Shown here piece by piece: positions 24,312 through 33,796 of a stretch of 56,472 bases of DNA. Location of the stretch: positions 1-56,472 of the forward strand of contig ONQE01000015.1 in NCBI GenBank assembly GCA_900319925.1. The letters run 5' to 3'. The notes beneath the pieces are model-generated. The model was not told the origin of the DNA. It did not search any database and saw nothing but the letters and a program-made list of their open reading frames with translations. Each line of letters opens with the position of its first letter. Position 1 is the first letter of the stretch. Source of the DNA: an uncultured Bacteroidales bacterium. Lineage in GTDB: Bacteria > Bacteroidota > Bacteroidia > Bacteroidales > WCHB1-69. The translations under genes and the position numbers were made by a program.

Positions 24312-25154
24312 TCATATCTTCTCGAAACGCGCCGCCACCCACTTGTCCTTGACCTTGTGGTCGAGGTAGCGAAGTCCATTCTCGGCACAGCAGAGGCGCA
24401 ACGCCGGCAAATCCTCCTCATAGAAGCCGCTCAGGAAAAGCAGGGCGTTGTCATTCATGCACTTCACATAGTGCGGGATGTCCTGCAACAGGATATTGCG
24501 GTTGATGTTGGCCAGGATGATGTCGTAGCGTTCGGCACCGAGCAGCGAAGCATCGCCCAGAAGCACCTTGAGATGGTCGCAATGATTATGCTGGGCATTC
24601 TCCACCCCATTGCGATAGGCCCATTCGTCGTTGTCGATAGCCGTCACCGGGGAGGCTCCCTTCATCGTGGCAAGGATGGCCAAGACGCCTGTGCCGGCAC
24701 CCATATCGAGCACAGCCTTCCCGTGCACGTCCGTCTCCAACAGATAGGAGACCATCTGCGCAGTCGTGGCGTGGTGCGCCGTCCCGAACGACATCTTCGG
24801 CTCAATCACAATCTCATACTCCGCTTCCGGCATCGGGGCGTGGAACGGAGCGCGAATGTAGCACTTGCCGTCAATCAGCACCGGCTCGTAGTTGGCCTCC
24901 CACGCGGCATTCCAGTCCTTGTCTTCCATCGGCGCCACCGAATACGAGACCTTCACCTCCGGATAGAGGGACGACTCCAACAAATCCTTGAAAACGTCCT
25001 CATTGTAATCTTTCTCGGGAATGTAGCACAGCAGCTCGTTCTCGCCGTCGCCGTCCATGAAACTGTCACACCCGGCATCCGCCATCAACGAGGTGTAAAC
25101 CTCCTTCCACGGATCGGCAGGCTCTATGTTCAACTTGATCTCTAAATACTTCAT
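24312..25154 (-). CDS. prmA: Ribosomal protein L11 methyltransferase
   Basis: 280 residues, normal length. PrmA methylates ribosomal protein L11 with SAM as donor. An N-terminal substrate-recognition domain (about 1-110, with DWNAAWEANYEPVLI) is followed by the methyltransferase core with motif I AVLDMGAGTGVLAILATMKG and YDIILANINRNILLQDIPHY (the NxN site). The end is HKVKDKWVAARFEKI. It lies 54 bases downstream of the broken PepSY-like gene on the same strand. Confidence 0.95.
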   Translation of the reverse strand: MKYLEIKLNIEPADPWKEVYTSLMADAGCDSFMDGDGENELLCYIPEKDYNEDVFKDLLESSLYPEVKVSYSVAPMEDKDWNAAWEANYEPVLIDGKCYIRAPFHAPMPEAEYEIVIEPKMSFGTAHHATTAQMVSYLLETDVHGKAVLDMGAGTGVLAILATMKGASPVTAIDNDEWAYRNGVENAQHNHCDHLKVLLGDASLLGAERYDIILANINRNILLQDIPHYVKCMNDNALLFLSGFYEEDLPALRLCCAENGLRYLDHKVKDKWVAARFEKI

Positions 25155-25208
25155 TGTTTTGAGACTTGAGACTTGTGATTTTGGGAAGAGAATTCAAACG
25201 TCACACGT

Positions 25209-26785
25209 TTAATACTCGATCGGTTTTCCGGACAGGTTGAACCACAATTCCTGTTCGTCCTGGGTCTTCTTGTCCACAACGATAACCTTGTAGGCGGTAA
25301 GCTTGTCGGCGAGGCGTTTCACCGTGTAGAACTCCTTGAGCTTGTAAGACTTATACTCTTTCTTGAGGTAGTCTTGGATGGTGGCGGAGAGGTTCTGAAG
25401 GCCGCGATGTAGTTCATGTAGCCGTCCTCGGTCCACACCTCGTTGTTCACCTTCGGATATTTGAGTTTGAAAGCGGCCTTCACATTCTCAGGCACGCTGG
25501 AGGCGTCGTCGTTGTCGAGGCTCATGTTCATCTTCTCATAGTATTTGTTGAGGGCGTCATCCTCCTCACTCTCTTTCTTGGTGCCACCCAACTCGTAGTC
25601 GGGGTCAACCGTGCGAATCAGCTTGCCGGCCTTGTCGAAAAAAACGGTGGTCACGAGTTTGGCTTTGTAGTTGGCCTTCTCATAGAATTCCACCATGGTC
25701 TTGTCGTCCTTGTCGGCGCGCTGCTCCTTGACGGAGCTCTTGAAGCGCCAGCCGGGATAGAAGTCATTCAGATGTTTGGACATCAAGCCTGTGACGCTCT
25801 CTTCCGGCATAATGGTGAGCGTTTTCTCCCATACACCGTTCGGCTTGATATAGACAGCGGTTTTCTTGCCCTGGTTCAAGCAGCGGGCGATATACATGCT
25901 GTCCACGAGAAACCAGTTGAGCTCGGCGGGGTGCAGCACTTTCTTCACCAGCGCTTTGGAGACGACCTCGGGCACGGTGTTGGCTTTGATGGCGATGTTG
26001 CCGTGTTCATCTTTCACCACAGGCTCGGGTTTCTCTTTCTTGGGTTTGGATTCCTTCTGCTGGGAGGCGGAGGGTTTGCTGGCACTGGAGGATGAGCTGG
26101 CCGGTTTCGCGGCAGGAGTGCTGGTCGGCTTTGCCTGCGCCGTGGTCTTGGGCGCGTTCTTGGCAGCTTCCTTCGCGGCTTTCTCGGCGGCGGCCTTCTC
26201 GGCGGCCTCACGCTTGGCAGCCTCTTCCTTCTGTGCCTGCTTCTCGGCAGCGGCGGCCTTGGCCTGCTCTATTTTGTCGGGATGCTTTACCCTCGGATCC
26301 TGAAAGCCCTCGGGATCGTCGCGGGAGAGCAGCTGGTTCGTTCCTGAAGAGGAGAAGGTCAGCACGGAGGGTTTGGAGCCGACGGCATCCTCACGCACCT
26401 CCAGGTAATAGTGGGTGCTCACGTCCTCTTTTTCCTCCAAGGCGCTGACGCTGATGAGGTAGTCGGGGAAGTTCTCCTTCACGTAGTCGGTGATGGAGGA
26501 AGGCAGCTCGTTGACGGGCACATTGAACAGGGTACGGATCCATTCGCCCGCACCGCTGATATAGACTTTGCCGCTCGTGCTCCCGTCCTTGATGCTGGCG
26601 ACGTAGGTTTGGCCTTCTTTCACCCAGCCGGTCACCTTTACGTAGGAATATTGCTCATCCAAGGTCTCCACCACATCGGATGGCACCTCGGCGGGTTTCA
26701 GCTTCTGTGCGAAGACATTGTTGAAGTTGACAGCAACTAACTGAATTACAGAAAGTAACAATACGAATAAAAACTTATTTCTCAT
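25209..26785 (-). pseudogene. PepSY-like secreted protein, broken by a frameshift or deletion
   Basis: The first frame (26785 to 25319) has a signal peptide ending NVFAQ, a PepSY-like/beta-lactamase-inhibitor-like module (residues about 25-130: VPSDVVETLDEQYSYVKVTG), a long Ala/Lys/Glu/Ser-rich linker (about 160-260), and a second module (KKVLHPAELNWFLVDSMYIA). It enters a third module, KLKYPKVNNEVWTEDGYMNY, then IAAF, and loses frame. The third module resumes in another frame as NLSATIQDYLKKEYKSYKL and ends LSGKPIEY at 25209. The switch lies at 25392-25400. Compared with the family plan, the central strands of module three seem missing, so a short deletion is more likely than a single lost base. 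The start at 26785 follows a -7 box at 26813-26820. Confidence 0.8.
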
Positions 26786-26812
26786 TTTTGTCAGAATTTT
26801 CAAATCAAGCTA

Positions 26813-26820
26813 CAAAAATA
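26813..26820 (-). promoter_or_regulatory. -7 box of the PepSY-like gene
   Basis: TATTTTTG on the minus strand, 27 bases upstream of the start codon. Confidence 0.65.
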
Positions 26821-26851
26821 GTTTTTTTTTGTTCAATTCCAAAGTCAAAGT

Positions 26852-27469
26852 TCAATGACCGCTATTCAATGTTTCTCTGATTTTCGAAGTCAGGATGTCA
26901 ATGCCGATGTTGTTTTGGCCGCCTACGGGGATGATGATGTCGGCAAGGCGCTTGGTAGGCTCGATGAAGAGTTCGTGCATAGGCTTGACGAACGTGCGGT
27001 AGTGCCGGATAGACTTGTCGAGGCCGCGGCCGCGTTCGATGACGTCCCGGCTGATGATGCGGATAAGGCGTTCATCGGCATCGGTATCGACGAAGACCTT
27101 GATATCCATCGTGTCGCACAGTTCGGGGTTGGTGAACACCAGGATGCCTTCCACGATGAGCACCTCGGCGGGATGCACGGGGATCGTCTCCTCGCCGCGC
27201 CGGCAGGTGACGTACGAGTAGGTCGGCATCGGGATAGTCTCACCCTGTTTGAGGCGCCGGATATGGTCAACCATCAGCGGGAACTCAATCGCGGAAGGGT
27301 GGTCGAAGTTGATGCGCTCCTTCTCCTCCTGCGTCAAGTCGCCGTTGTCGCGGTAATACGCGTCCTGCGACAGCACACTGACGTGATGTTTGGGGAACTG
27401 GTTGACAATTTTTTGCACCACGGATGTTTTTCCAGAGCCGGAGCCGCCGGCGATACCTAAGACTAACAT
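26852..27469 (-). CDS. udk: Uridine kinase
   Basis: 205 residues. Uridine and cytidine are phosphorylated to UMP and CMP for pyrimidine salvage. The P-loop is GIAGGSGSGKTSVVQKI right at the N-terminus. Other family motifs are VLSQDAYYRD, INFDHPSAIEFPLMVDHIRR, VLIVEGILVF and RLIRIISRDVIERGR. The ATG at 27469 gives the standard N-terminus; the frame is open 10 codons upstream, across a weak promoter-like CACTTTTG. It lies downstream of tRNA-Gln and its terminator. Confidence 0.96.
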   Translation of the reverse strand: MLVLGIAGGSGSGKTSVVQKIVNQFPKHHVSVLSQDAYYRDNGDLTQEEKERINFDHPSAIEFPLMVDHIRRLKQGETIPMPTYSYVTCRRGEETIPVHPAEVLIVEGILVFTNPELCDTMDIKVFVDTDADERLIRIISRDVIERGRGLDKSIRHYRTFVKPMHELFIEPTKRLADIIIPVGGQNNIGIDILTSKIRETLNSGH

Positions 27470-27510
27470 AATGACAATGACATTGATTTGTGGCTGCAAA
27501 AGTGCAAAAA

Positions 27511-27544
27511 AAATCTGAATCCAGCTTTGGATTCAGATTTTTTT
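27511..27544. terminator. Bidirectional terminator between tRNA-Gln and udk
   Basis: AAATCTGAATCC (27511-27522) pairs perfectly with GGATTCAGATTT (27529-27540), with A and T tracts on both sides. It ends the tRNA-Gln transcript. Confidence 0.85.
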
Positions 27545-27545
27545 G

Positions 27546-27616
27546 TTGCCCCGATAGGATTCGAACCCATACAAACAGAACCAGAATCTGCGGTGCTACC
27601 ATTACACAACAGGGCA
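27546..27616 (-). tRNA. tRNA-Gln (anticodon CTG)
   Basis: 71 bases. The acceptor stem is TGCCCTG/CGGGGCA (with a T-G pair), the anticodon loop is TTCTGGT, and the T arm is ATGGG-TTCGAAT-CCTAT with one weak pair. CCA is not encoded. It reads CAG. Confidence 0.94.
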
Positions 27617-27632
27617 ATAGCTAAATGCGCGG

Positions 27633-27640
27633 CAAAAATA
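27633..27640 (-). promoter_or_regulatory. -7 box of tRNA-Gln
   Basis: TATTTTTG on the minus strand, 16 bases before the tRNA. Confidence 0.7.
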
Positions 27641-27682
27641 CACTTTTTTTGATACCGCGCATTCATTTTAGAAATTTTTTTT

Positions 27683-28903
27683 TTAGCTGACGAAGATGAC
27701 TTCATACCAGATATATCCATTCACCACAACTGCCTTATAATAAACGTTTTCCACTTTGTAGTAAATATTGTTTTCGAGGTAGAGCACTTCGTAGTTGCTG
27801 GGCAGTTCGGCCACTCGGGCACCGATCGGAGGGGCTACAACTTGGTAATTATTCTTATAGGGGAGGTAAAAAGTACCATCATCGTAGTAGTAGCTGACGT
27901 TGTTGTGGATCACGATCACGGGTCTCCAGGTGTTGAAGATGGCGTAGGCGATGACGGCTCCGAGGGGCGGGCGGCAGATCACGTAGTATCCATTCATGTG
28001 GCGGCAGAAGACTCCGTTGTAGAAGTAGTAGGGAGTGCCGTGGTAGTAAACCGGTTTCACACGGGAGGGGACGTGCATGTGTCCGTAGTAGTTGTGGTGG
28101 TTCGGGTGTACGTAGGGGTTGTGCGGGGCGGGGCCGTGTTCGGGACCAGGGCCAGGGCCGTGTCCGGGGCCTCCGTGCTTGTCATCACCACCGGTGTTAC
28201 CGGTAGCGGGGCCTTCCGTGCGGGGGGCGGTGACGGGCTGCGGGGAGGGCGTTCCCTGGGCCGTGTATCCGCGTCTTTCCGTGGTGGCGGCGCTGGTCGG
28301 AGTGACGGCTCCGGTAGTGGCAGCAGGACGGGTCGTCGTGGTGGCAGGAGTGGTTGCCGTCGCGCTCGTGGCGCTCGTGGCAGGAGTTCTGCCTGCGGAG
28401 GAAGCCGCGGTTCCGCTCGTTGTCGGACGAGTTGCCGTGGTGGTTTGCGGCTTGGTTGCGCTCGTATTGCTGGTTGCCGGACGAGTCACCGTGGTGGTCT
28501 GCGGCTTGGTTGCGCCCGTGTTGCCAGTTGCCGGACGAGTGGTCGTCGTGGTCTGCGGCTTGGTTGCACCCGTGTTGCCAGTTGCCGGACGAGTCACCGT
28601 GGTGGTCTGCGGCTTTGTCGTCGGACGGGTCGTCGCCGGACGAGTCGTCGTCGGACGGGAAGCGCTCTGCTGCGCCTTTTGGTAGCTATCGTTAGCCCTG
28701 TTCAGTTGGGCGTCTCCTCTCTGCATCTGGCGGGCGGCCTGACTGGAGGCGGACGTCGCGCTGTTTTGTTGTTTAGTCGCCGAGGCTGCGGGCTTGCTGC
28801 CTGCGGCGGAACGGCTGGATGAGACCGGCGTCTGGGCCATGACTTCCATCGACACTAAACCTGCCATCAGGAAGATACTCATCATCATCATTAACTTTTT
28901 CAT
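27683..28903 (-). CDS. Secreted DUF6515-like protein with Thr-rich repeats
   Basis: 406 residues. The signal peptide ends EVMAQ. Residues about 85-180 carry an 18-residue tandem repeat (KPQTTTVTRPATGNTGAT and variants, about four copies), then more Thr/Ala-rich sequence, a Gly/His/Pro-rich stretch (GGDDKHGGPGHGPGPGPEHG), and a Tyr-rich C-terminal domain: YYHGTPYYFYNGVFCRHM, NVSYYYDDGTFYLPYKNN, PPIGARVAELP. That domain matches what I know as DUF6515. The function is unknown; the spacer plus aromatic domain suggests an envelope-associated protein. The DNA of the repeats (about 28440-28630) is highly repetitive and could vary in copy number. Confidence 0.82.
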   Translation of the reverse strand: MKKLMMMMSIFLMAGLVSMEVMAQTPVSSSRSAAGSKPAASATKQQNSATSASSQAARQMQRGDAQLNRANDSYQKAQQSASRPTTTRPATTRPTTKPQTTTVTRPATGNTGATKPQTTTTTRPATGNTGATKPQTTTVTRPATSNTSATKPQTTTATRPTTSGTAASSAGRTPATSATSATATTPATTTTRPAATTGAVTPTSAATTERRGYTAQGTPSPQPVTAPRTEGPATGNTGGDDKHGGPGHGPGPGPEHGPAPHNPYVHPNHHNYYGHMHVPSRVKPVYYHGTPYYFYNGVFCRHMNGYYVICRPPLGAVIAYAIFNTWRPVIVIHNNVSYYYDDGTFYLPYKNNYQVVAPPIGARVAELPSNYEVLYLENNIYYKVENVYYKAVVVNGYIWYEVIFVS

Positions 28904-28960
28904 AACTCTGGTTTTTTAGGGTTAGAAGTTACCGATAAGACCGACCATCCGCCCAATTGT

Positions 28961-31042
28961 TTAATGCTTTATCACAATTTTCTGATGCATGACTTGACCC
29001 CCACGCTCCAACTCCAACAAATACATGCCATTGACAAGGCCTTGCACAGGAATCTCTATTGATTGTCCAGCATCGTAAGTCTGCGTATAAACAACCTGTC
29101 CTACCATATTATATATAGTGGCAACACAAGCATCGCCTGCGTCAGACAAGGTTACGTGGAGAAGATCGGAGGCGGGATTCGGGTGGACAGACATCTTGGT
29201 ACCGAAATCCTCGATACCCGCGGCGTCGGTGGACCAATAGACCTTGAAGCCGGAAGCGTTCAGATAATTGTCCGCGGTAAAGGAAACCTGGATCCGGTTC
29301 GAGTAATAGGTGACCGTCCCGGGATTTTCATTGCCGGTAAAACTGTTCAACAGCACGTTGGGCATTGTGCTGATGTCATAAAAATCAAGATGGTCTTCCG
29401 GACTGATATCCAATTCCTCGAAGGTGAAGGTGATGGAAGTAGCTTCCGGGATACGAATCATCCAACGGCAGCCCATATTGTCTCTGTAGTTGTTCCCGTC
29501 ACCGCTGTTATCGGTCATCACGCCCGAAGTCTCGTGGGTGGCGTGTGTGCCGCAGCCGATACCTTCACGCATAGCGTTGAAGCTCAGGTGCCAGCCCTGC
29601 TCCGTCACCGACCCGTCCGTCTCGAACGTGATGTACAGGCTGTCGGTGTTGAACTGGTAACTGGCATTGGAAATCGTCCCCGAGAACTCGGCGATCAGAC
29701 TGTCCTGGGAGGGATGACCGTTCCAGAAGCGCAAGTAGTCGTGATTCTCCTGAGTAGCCAACTTGTCCAGCGTGACGGAGACGGCATACTGCATAGGGAG
29801 GGCAATAAAGTACGTGCAGGAGGTGTTGTCCTGATAGTTCAGGTTGCCGCTGCCATCCTCCAACGTACCTTCCGTGGCGGTAATCTCATGTCCTTCGCAA
29901 TAGTTCGGATAGTTGTTGTATGGGGGATGCAGGTTGAAGATGGAGCACTGGCCATGGTTGTAACCACCGACCGCATTGTCATCGCTGCTCTGGGTGATGA
30001 AATAGCCGTTGCCAGAGCCGCCCCAACCGAAGTTGAAGTGGAAATAGTCATCGCTATTATAGCCGTCGCAGATAAACGCGTGCCCGCCGCTCTCCGAATA
30101 GCCGGAATAATAGAGCGGTCTGGCGACATCCAGGTCGGTCTTGAGCATCTGCCGCCACGCGGAATCGCTATAGTCGTGTTTCTGACGGAAATGGCTGTCG
30201 CTGTTATACCTGAAATAGGTGGACATAGCATGCGGAACATCAAACGACTGGGCACCGGAACCATCGGCGCCATAGCTCATATCCACCGAAGTGGCCGCAT
30301 GGAAAATGAGCTTCGCCACTTCGTTGTTGTAGAAGTTGAGCTGGTCGCACATCGCATCATAGTTGTAGTGCTGCTGCGCGAAATTGACATAGAAGTTGCC
30401 GTAGTCCCACGTATAGTTCGTATGGCTGCCCGAGCCGTTCTCGGGGTAGCGGAAATAGTACATGAGCTGGGCCATTGCCACGGCCACGCAACCGTTCGGC
30501 ACCTTGCCGTCGTACCCGCCGGGCGACTCTTCGTCACGCGGGGAGTAGTAGTTGTAGTACTTGCTCTGGTTCCATCGGGCCGTGATGAGCGGGGAGACGA
30601 TGGTTTCCGTCAGCGTGGCGCGTGTCGGGTTGCGCAATTCCTTCCAAGCTTCCTGGATGCGCTCGCTGGCGGGCAGCTGCAGACGACGCACGGCGGCAAT
30701 CTCGTCTCTATACTGCGACAAAAACGTTTCCACGCCGGGTGCGAGGTTGTCCACGTCGATATCGTCGGTAAAGCCATAGGCCAACACCGGCATGACGGCA
30801 TCTTCGGCCGAGAGTATCAGGAAGCCCCGGCTGAAGTGCAACACGGCAGCATACACGTTACCACCGTCACGAAGGTAATCGCAGTCGCGATAGGAATAGG
30901 AAGTTGCCTCCGGACAAATTCCGGCCGCTTTCTGCTGGAACGCCCGTGTACCCAGCGTGAGCATTTCGTTCTTGGTGAGTGTTCGCCCCGCAAGTGCCAT
31001 AGGGACTAAAAGGGCCAATACCAAAAGGTTTTTGAGTTTCAT
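28961..31042 (-). CDS. C10-family cysteine protease with CUB-like domains and a T9SS tail
   Basis: 693 residues from the ATG at 31042, with a signal peptide ending ALAG. A propeptide with AVLHFSRGFLILSAEDAVMP is followed by the streptopain/interpain-like catalytic domain. The nucleophile Cys is in VPNGCVAVAMAQLMYYF (about residue 185), and the His is in SGGHAFICDGYNSDDYFHF, followed by NFGWGGSGNGYF. Two CUB-like repeats follow (EITATEGTLEDGSGNLNYQD and a second copy). The last about 80 residues, SVHPNPASDLLHV to the end HQKIVIKH, are a type A T9SS sorting domain, so the protease is sent through the outer membrane and attached or released. It lies 57 bases upstream of the DUF6515-like gene on the same strand. 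Confidence 0.93.
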   Translation of the reverse strand: MKLKNLLVLALLVPMALAGRTLTKNEMLTLGTRAFQQKAAGICPEATSYSYRDCDYLRDGGNVYAAVLHFSRGFLILSAEDAVMPVLAYGFTDDIDVDNLAPGVETFLSQYRDEIAAVRRLQLPASERIQEAWKELRNPTRATLTETIVSPLITARWNQSKYYNYYSPRDEESPGGYDGKVPNGCVAVAMAQLMYYFRYPENGSGSHTNYTWDYGNFYVNFAQQHYNYDAMCDQLNFYNNEVAKLIFHAATSVDMSYGADGSGAQSFDVPHAMSTYFRYNSDSHFRQKHDYSDSAWRQMLKTDLDVARPLYYSGYSESGGHAFICDGYNSDDYFHFNFGWGGSGNGYFITQSSDDNAVGGYNHGQCSIFNLHPPYNNYPNYCEGHEITATEGTLEDGSGNLNYQDNTSCTYFIALPMQYAVSVTLDKLATQENHDYLRFWNGHPSQDSLIAEFSGTISNASYQFNTDSLYITFETDGSVTEQGWHLSFNAMREGIGCGTHATHETSGVMTDNSGDGNNYRDNMGCRWMIRIPEATSITFTFEELDISPEDHLDFYDISTMPNVLLNSFTGNENPGTVTYYSNRIQVSFTADNYLNASGFKVYWSTDAAGIEDFGTKMSVHPNPASDLLHVTLSDAGDACVATIYNMVGQVVYTQTYDAGQSIEIPVQGLVNGMYLLELERGGQVMHQKIVIKH

Positions 31043-31144
31043 AAGAAGATTATGGGGTGAGAAATTAAAAATAAAAAAAGGACATCCCAAAAGATATCCT
31101 TTTATGTAGCTATACGTTCGAAAATGTTAAAGTTTTCAAAGAAA

Positions 31145-31618
31145 TCAGTATTTCATCTCGTCGAACTCGTCCGGCTCGGGAATACTGAGGTCATCCGTGT
31201 CGTCGGCGGGTCTTTCGGAGTGGCCGTAGCCGATAGAGCTACGCTGCAGGGAAGCAATGAGCGAACCGATCATCTTGGTCAGCTCCATAAGTTCATTACG
31301 GGAGTGATCCTTGGCCTCTTCGGTGAGGACGCCGGAGCGGAAAGCGATTTCGGTGTGCACAACACACTCTCTCACAGAGCTCTTGGCCATCTTCAGATAG
31401 TACAGGAACTGGGTTCTATTGCGGGAGGAGCCCTCGGCCGTGTTCAAGGCGATATCCTGGGCGGATCTCAGGAACGACTTCTGCATAAACTTCTGGGTGT
31501 CAGCTATTTCATTCGTGGGGAGTTGTTGGTACAACCACACGATATAATCCATAGCCTTGGCATAAATTCTCAAATCCTCAAATCTGAAAAAACTGACGTT
31601 AATCTCTCTTTCGTTCAT
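31145..31618 (-). CDS. Four-helix-bundle protein (23S intervening-sequence type)
   Basis: 157 residues. FRFEDLRIYAKAMDYIVWLY is the hallmark start of the four-helix-bundle family first found in 23S rRNA intervening sequences; also present are FLRSAQDIALNTAEGSSR and RSGVLTEEAK. An acidic C-terminal tail of about 30 residues follows (PADDTDDLSIPEPDEFDE), which is unusual for the family. The function is unknown, although some relatives accompany mobile DNA. The ATG at 31618 is chosen because the -7 box at 31646-31653 overlaps the longer frame. Confidence 0.88.
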   Translation of the reverse strand: MNEREINVSFFRFEDLRIYAKAMDYIVWLYQQLPTNEIADTQKFMQKSFLRSAQDIALNTAEGSSRNRTQFLYYLKMAKSSVRECVVHTEIAFRSGVLTEEAKDHSRNELMELTKMIGSLIASLQRSSIGYGHSERPADDTDDLSIPEPDEFDEMKY

Positions 31619-31645
31619 AATGCTTTGGTTTATTTTTTCGGGTGG

Positions 31646-31653
31646 CAAAGATA
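31646..31653 (-). promoter_or_regulatory. -7 box of the four-helix-bundle gene
   Basis: TATCTTTG on the minus strand, 27 bases before the start. Confidence 0.7.
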
Positions 31654-31757
31654 CGATTATTTCTTTACACTTTGCCCAAAAATCGGCCTTGTTGATATTA
31701 TATTTTGCGTGCCGCGAGTTAATCTTCTATCAGTTAGTTAATTATGCCTCGACAGAA

Positions 31758-31797
31758 AAAAGGCCTCCGTCCATTTGTCCACCGTTACAGGCCTTTT
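31758..31797. terminator. Hairpin upstream of the M23 gene
   Basis: AAAAGGCCT (31758-31766) with AGGCCTTTT (31789-31797) around a 22-base loop. It could insulate the M23-phoH-lpxK-pnp run from upstream transcription. Confidence 0.5.
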
Positions 31798-31815
31798 CAG
31801 TGTCAATAAAAAGTG

Positions 31816-31823
31816 TACTTTTG
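31816..31823 (+). promoter_or_regulatory. -7 box of the M23-phoH-lpxK-pnp run
   Basis: TACTTTTG, 28 bases before the ATG. The in-frame codons upstream of the ATG overlap this box. Confidence 0.7.
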
Positions 31824-31851
31824 CGCCGTCAAAACGGGCAGAGAAACAGAA

Positions 31852-32766
31852 ATGGGCAAGTTTGAAAAGATAAAACGAATATGGAGCATCGTCGTCAGCG
31901 AGTGGAAAACCCGCTATCGTCTGGTGTTCTCCAACGAAGAGACGCTTGAGCAGAGCTTCGTCATCCGCCGCATCACCATCCAGAAGATGGCCGTGGTCGC
32001 CATCCTGGCCGCCTTCGTCATCATCGTGCTCACCACCATCCTGATCGCCCTGACGCCCCTGCGGGTCTATATTCCGGGCTACACCAGCCAGAAAGACTAC
32101 AAGATGTACAAGCAGACGGCGGCACGGGTGGATTCTTTGGAAAAGCAACTCGCGATGAACCAGCAGTTTATAGAGAATTTCTCGGGCATGTTGGAAGGCA
32201 ATGACGGGGCTATTTACGAAGATGATGAGGCGCAGACGACGCCGGACGTGCACCCTGTGGAACGTGACCCCTCGAGGGGAGAAGGACTCCGGGAGGTTTT
32301 GGAAGAGGCGGAAATGATCCTCGGACGCGTCGGCGAGAACAGCGCATCGAACAACGCCGGCGTGCCCGGCATCGAGCAGGCCAAGATCACCAGCATCTCC
32401 ATCTACCCGCCCGCCATGGGCGCCGTCACCCGCCTGTTCGACGCCTCGCAGAACCACTACGGCATCGACATCACCCCCACTGACAACAAAACCGTCACCT
32501 GCGTGGCCGACGGCGTGGTGATTGCCGCGAACTACACTGCCACAGACGGTTACACCATCATCGTACAACATCCCGGCAATATGATCTCCATCTACAAGCA
32601 TAACGCCAACCTGCTCAAGACGTTAGGTTCACGCGTGACGGCCGGCATGCCCATCGCCACCGCCGGAAATGCCGGTTCGGAGGGCGGGAATTCCAACCAC
32701 CTGCACTTCGAACTCTGGTACAATGGCTTCCCCATCAATCCGTTAAACTATCTTGTCATCGAATAA
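31852..32766 (+). CDS. M23-family peptidoglycan endopeptidase, membrane-anchored
   Basis: 304 residues. A cytoplasmic N-terminus, a transmembrane helix (about 45-65: MAVVAILAAFVIIVLTTILI) and a short coiled linker precede a LytM/M23 domain. The zinc ligands are visible as HYGIDITPT and SNHLHFELWYNGFPINPL, and GTVIIAA-like GVVIAANYTATDGYTIIVQH also fits. LytM proteins cleave or regulate cleavage of peptide cross-links in the wall. The first gene of a compact run, 7 bases before phoH. Confidence 0.93.
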   Translation: MGKFEKIKRIWSIVVSEWKTRYRLVFSNEETLEQSFVIRRITIQKMAVVAILAAFVIIVLTTILIALTPLRVYIPGYTSQKDYKMYKQTAARVDSLEKQLAMNQQFIENFSGMLEGNDGAIYEDDEAQTTPDVHPVERDPSRGEGLREVLEEAEMILGRVGENSASNNAGVPGIEQAKITSISIYPPAMGAVTRLFDASQNHYGIDITPTDNKTVTCVADGVVIAANYTATDGYTIIVQHPGNMISIYKHNANLLKTLGSRVTAGMPIATAGNAGSEGGNSNHLHFELWYNGFPINPLNYLVIE

Positions 32767-32773
32767 TTCACTC

Positions 32774-33796
32774 ATGGACACCATCATAGACCTCAACCCC
32801 GAAACCGCAGTCGAACTGCTTGGCTTCCAAAACAACAACATCACTATGCTGACCCACATCTTCCCGAAGCTGAAGATTGTGGCCCGCGGCAACGAAATCA
32901 AAGTCTCCGGCACCGACGAGGACGTGCAGGAGTTCGAGAACCGTATCTCCCTGTTGGAACGGCATATAGAACAATTCGGAAAACTCACCGAAACCGACAT
33001 CATCAACATCACCGCGATGGAGGATGACAGCTTCTACACCCTCAGCCAGACCGAGGACAACGTTATCGTGCACGGGCGCGAAGGCAAAATCATCAAGGCC
33101 ATAACCCCCAACCAGAAGCGACTGGTGGAGAGCGCGGAGAAGAACGACATGGTCTTCGTGGTGGGGCCCGCCGGTACTGGCAAAACCTACACTGCCGTGG
33201 CACTCGCCGTCAAAGCGTTGAAGAACAAGCAGATAAAACGAATCATCCTCACCCGTCCCGCCGTGGAGGCAGGCGAGAACCTCGGCTTTCTGCCCGGCGA
33301 CCTCCGCGACAAGCTCGACCCCTACCTCCAACCCCTCTACGACGCGCTTTGGGACATGATGCCCATGCAGAAACTGATGACCATGATGGAGGACAAGGTC
33401 ATCGAAATCGCTCCCTTAGCCTTCATGCGCGGCCGTACCCTCGACAACGCCTACGTGATTCTCGACGAAGCGCAGAACGCCACCTCCGCACAGCTCAAGA
33501 TGTTCCTCACCCGTATGGGCAAGAACGCCAAGTTCTTCATCACTGGCGACATCACCCAAATCGACCTGCCCAAACATCAACAGTCTGGGCTCATCCTCGC
33601 CGACCGTATCTTGCGAGGTGTCAAGGGAATAGACTTCATCTATATGGAAAATCGAGATGTGGTGCGTCACCATCTTGTGACCAAGATCATCAACCGCTAC
33701 GAGCTTTACGAGAACGAAATGGAGGAGGCGGCCCAAAAACGGCGCGCGGAACGCGAGGCGGCAAAGCTCAGCGAAGCGAAAGAAAATGGGATTTAA
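32774..33796 (+). CDS. PhoH-family ATPase
   Basis: 340 residues. A short N-terminal KH-like part (residues about 30-70) precedes the PhoH domain with Walker A VVGPAGTGKTYTAVALAVKA, KRIILTRPAVEAGENLGFLP and Walker B NAYVILDEAQNATSAQLKMF. PhoH/YbeZ proteins are linked to rRNA processing and RNA metabolism; in many bacteria the neighbour is ybeY, which is not seen here. The ATG at 32774 is chosen over an upstream in-frame TTG. The gene overlaps lpxK by 11 bases. Confidence 0.93.
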   Translation: MDTIIDLNPETAVELLGFQNNNITMLTHIFPKLKIVARGNEIKVSGTDEDVQEFENRISLLERHIEQFGKLTETDIINITAMEDDSFYTLSQTEDNVIVHGREGKIIKAITPNQKRLVESAEKNDMVFVVGPAGTGKTYTAVALAVKALKNKQIKRIILTRPAVEAGENLGFLPGDLRDKLDPYLQPLYDALWDMMPMQKLMTMMEDKVIEIAPLAFMRGRTLDNAYVILDEAQNATSAQLKMFLTRMGKNAKFFITGDITQIDLPKHQQSGLILADRILRGVKGIDFIYMENRDVVRHHLVTKIINRYELYENEMEEAAQKRRAEREAAKLSEAKENGI

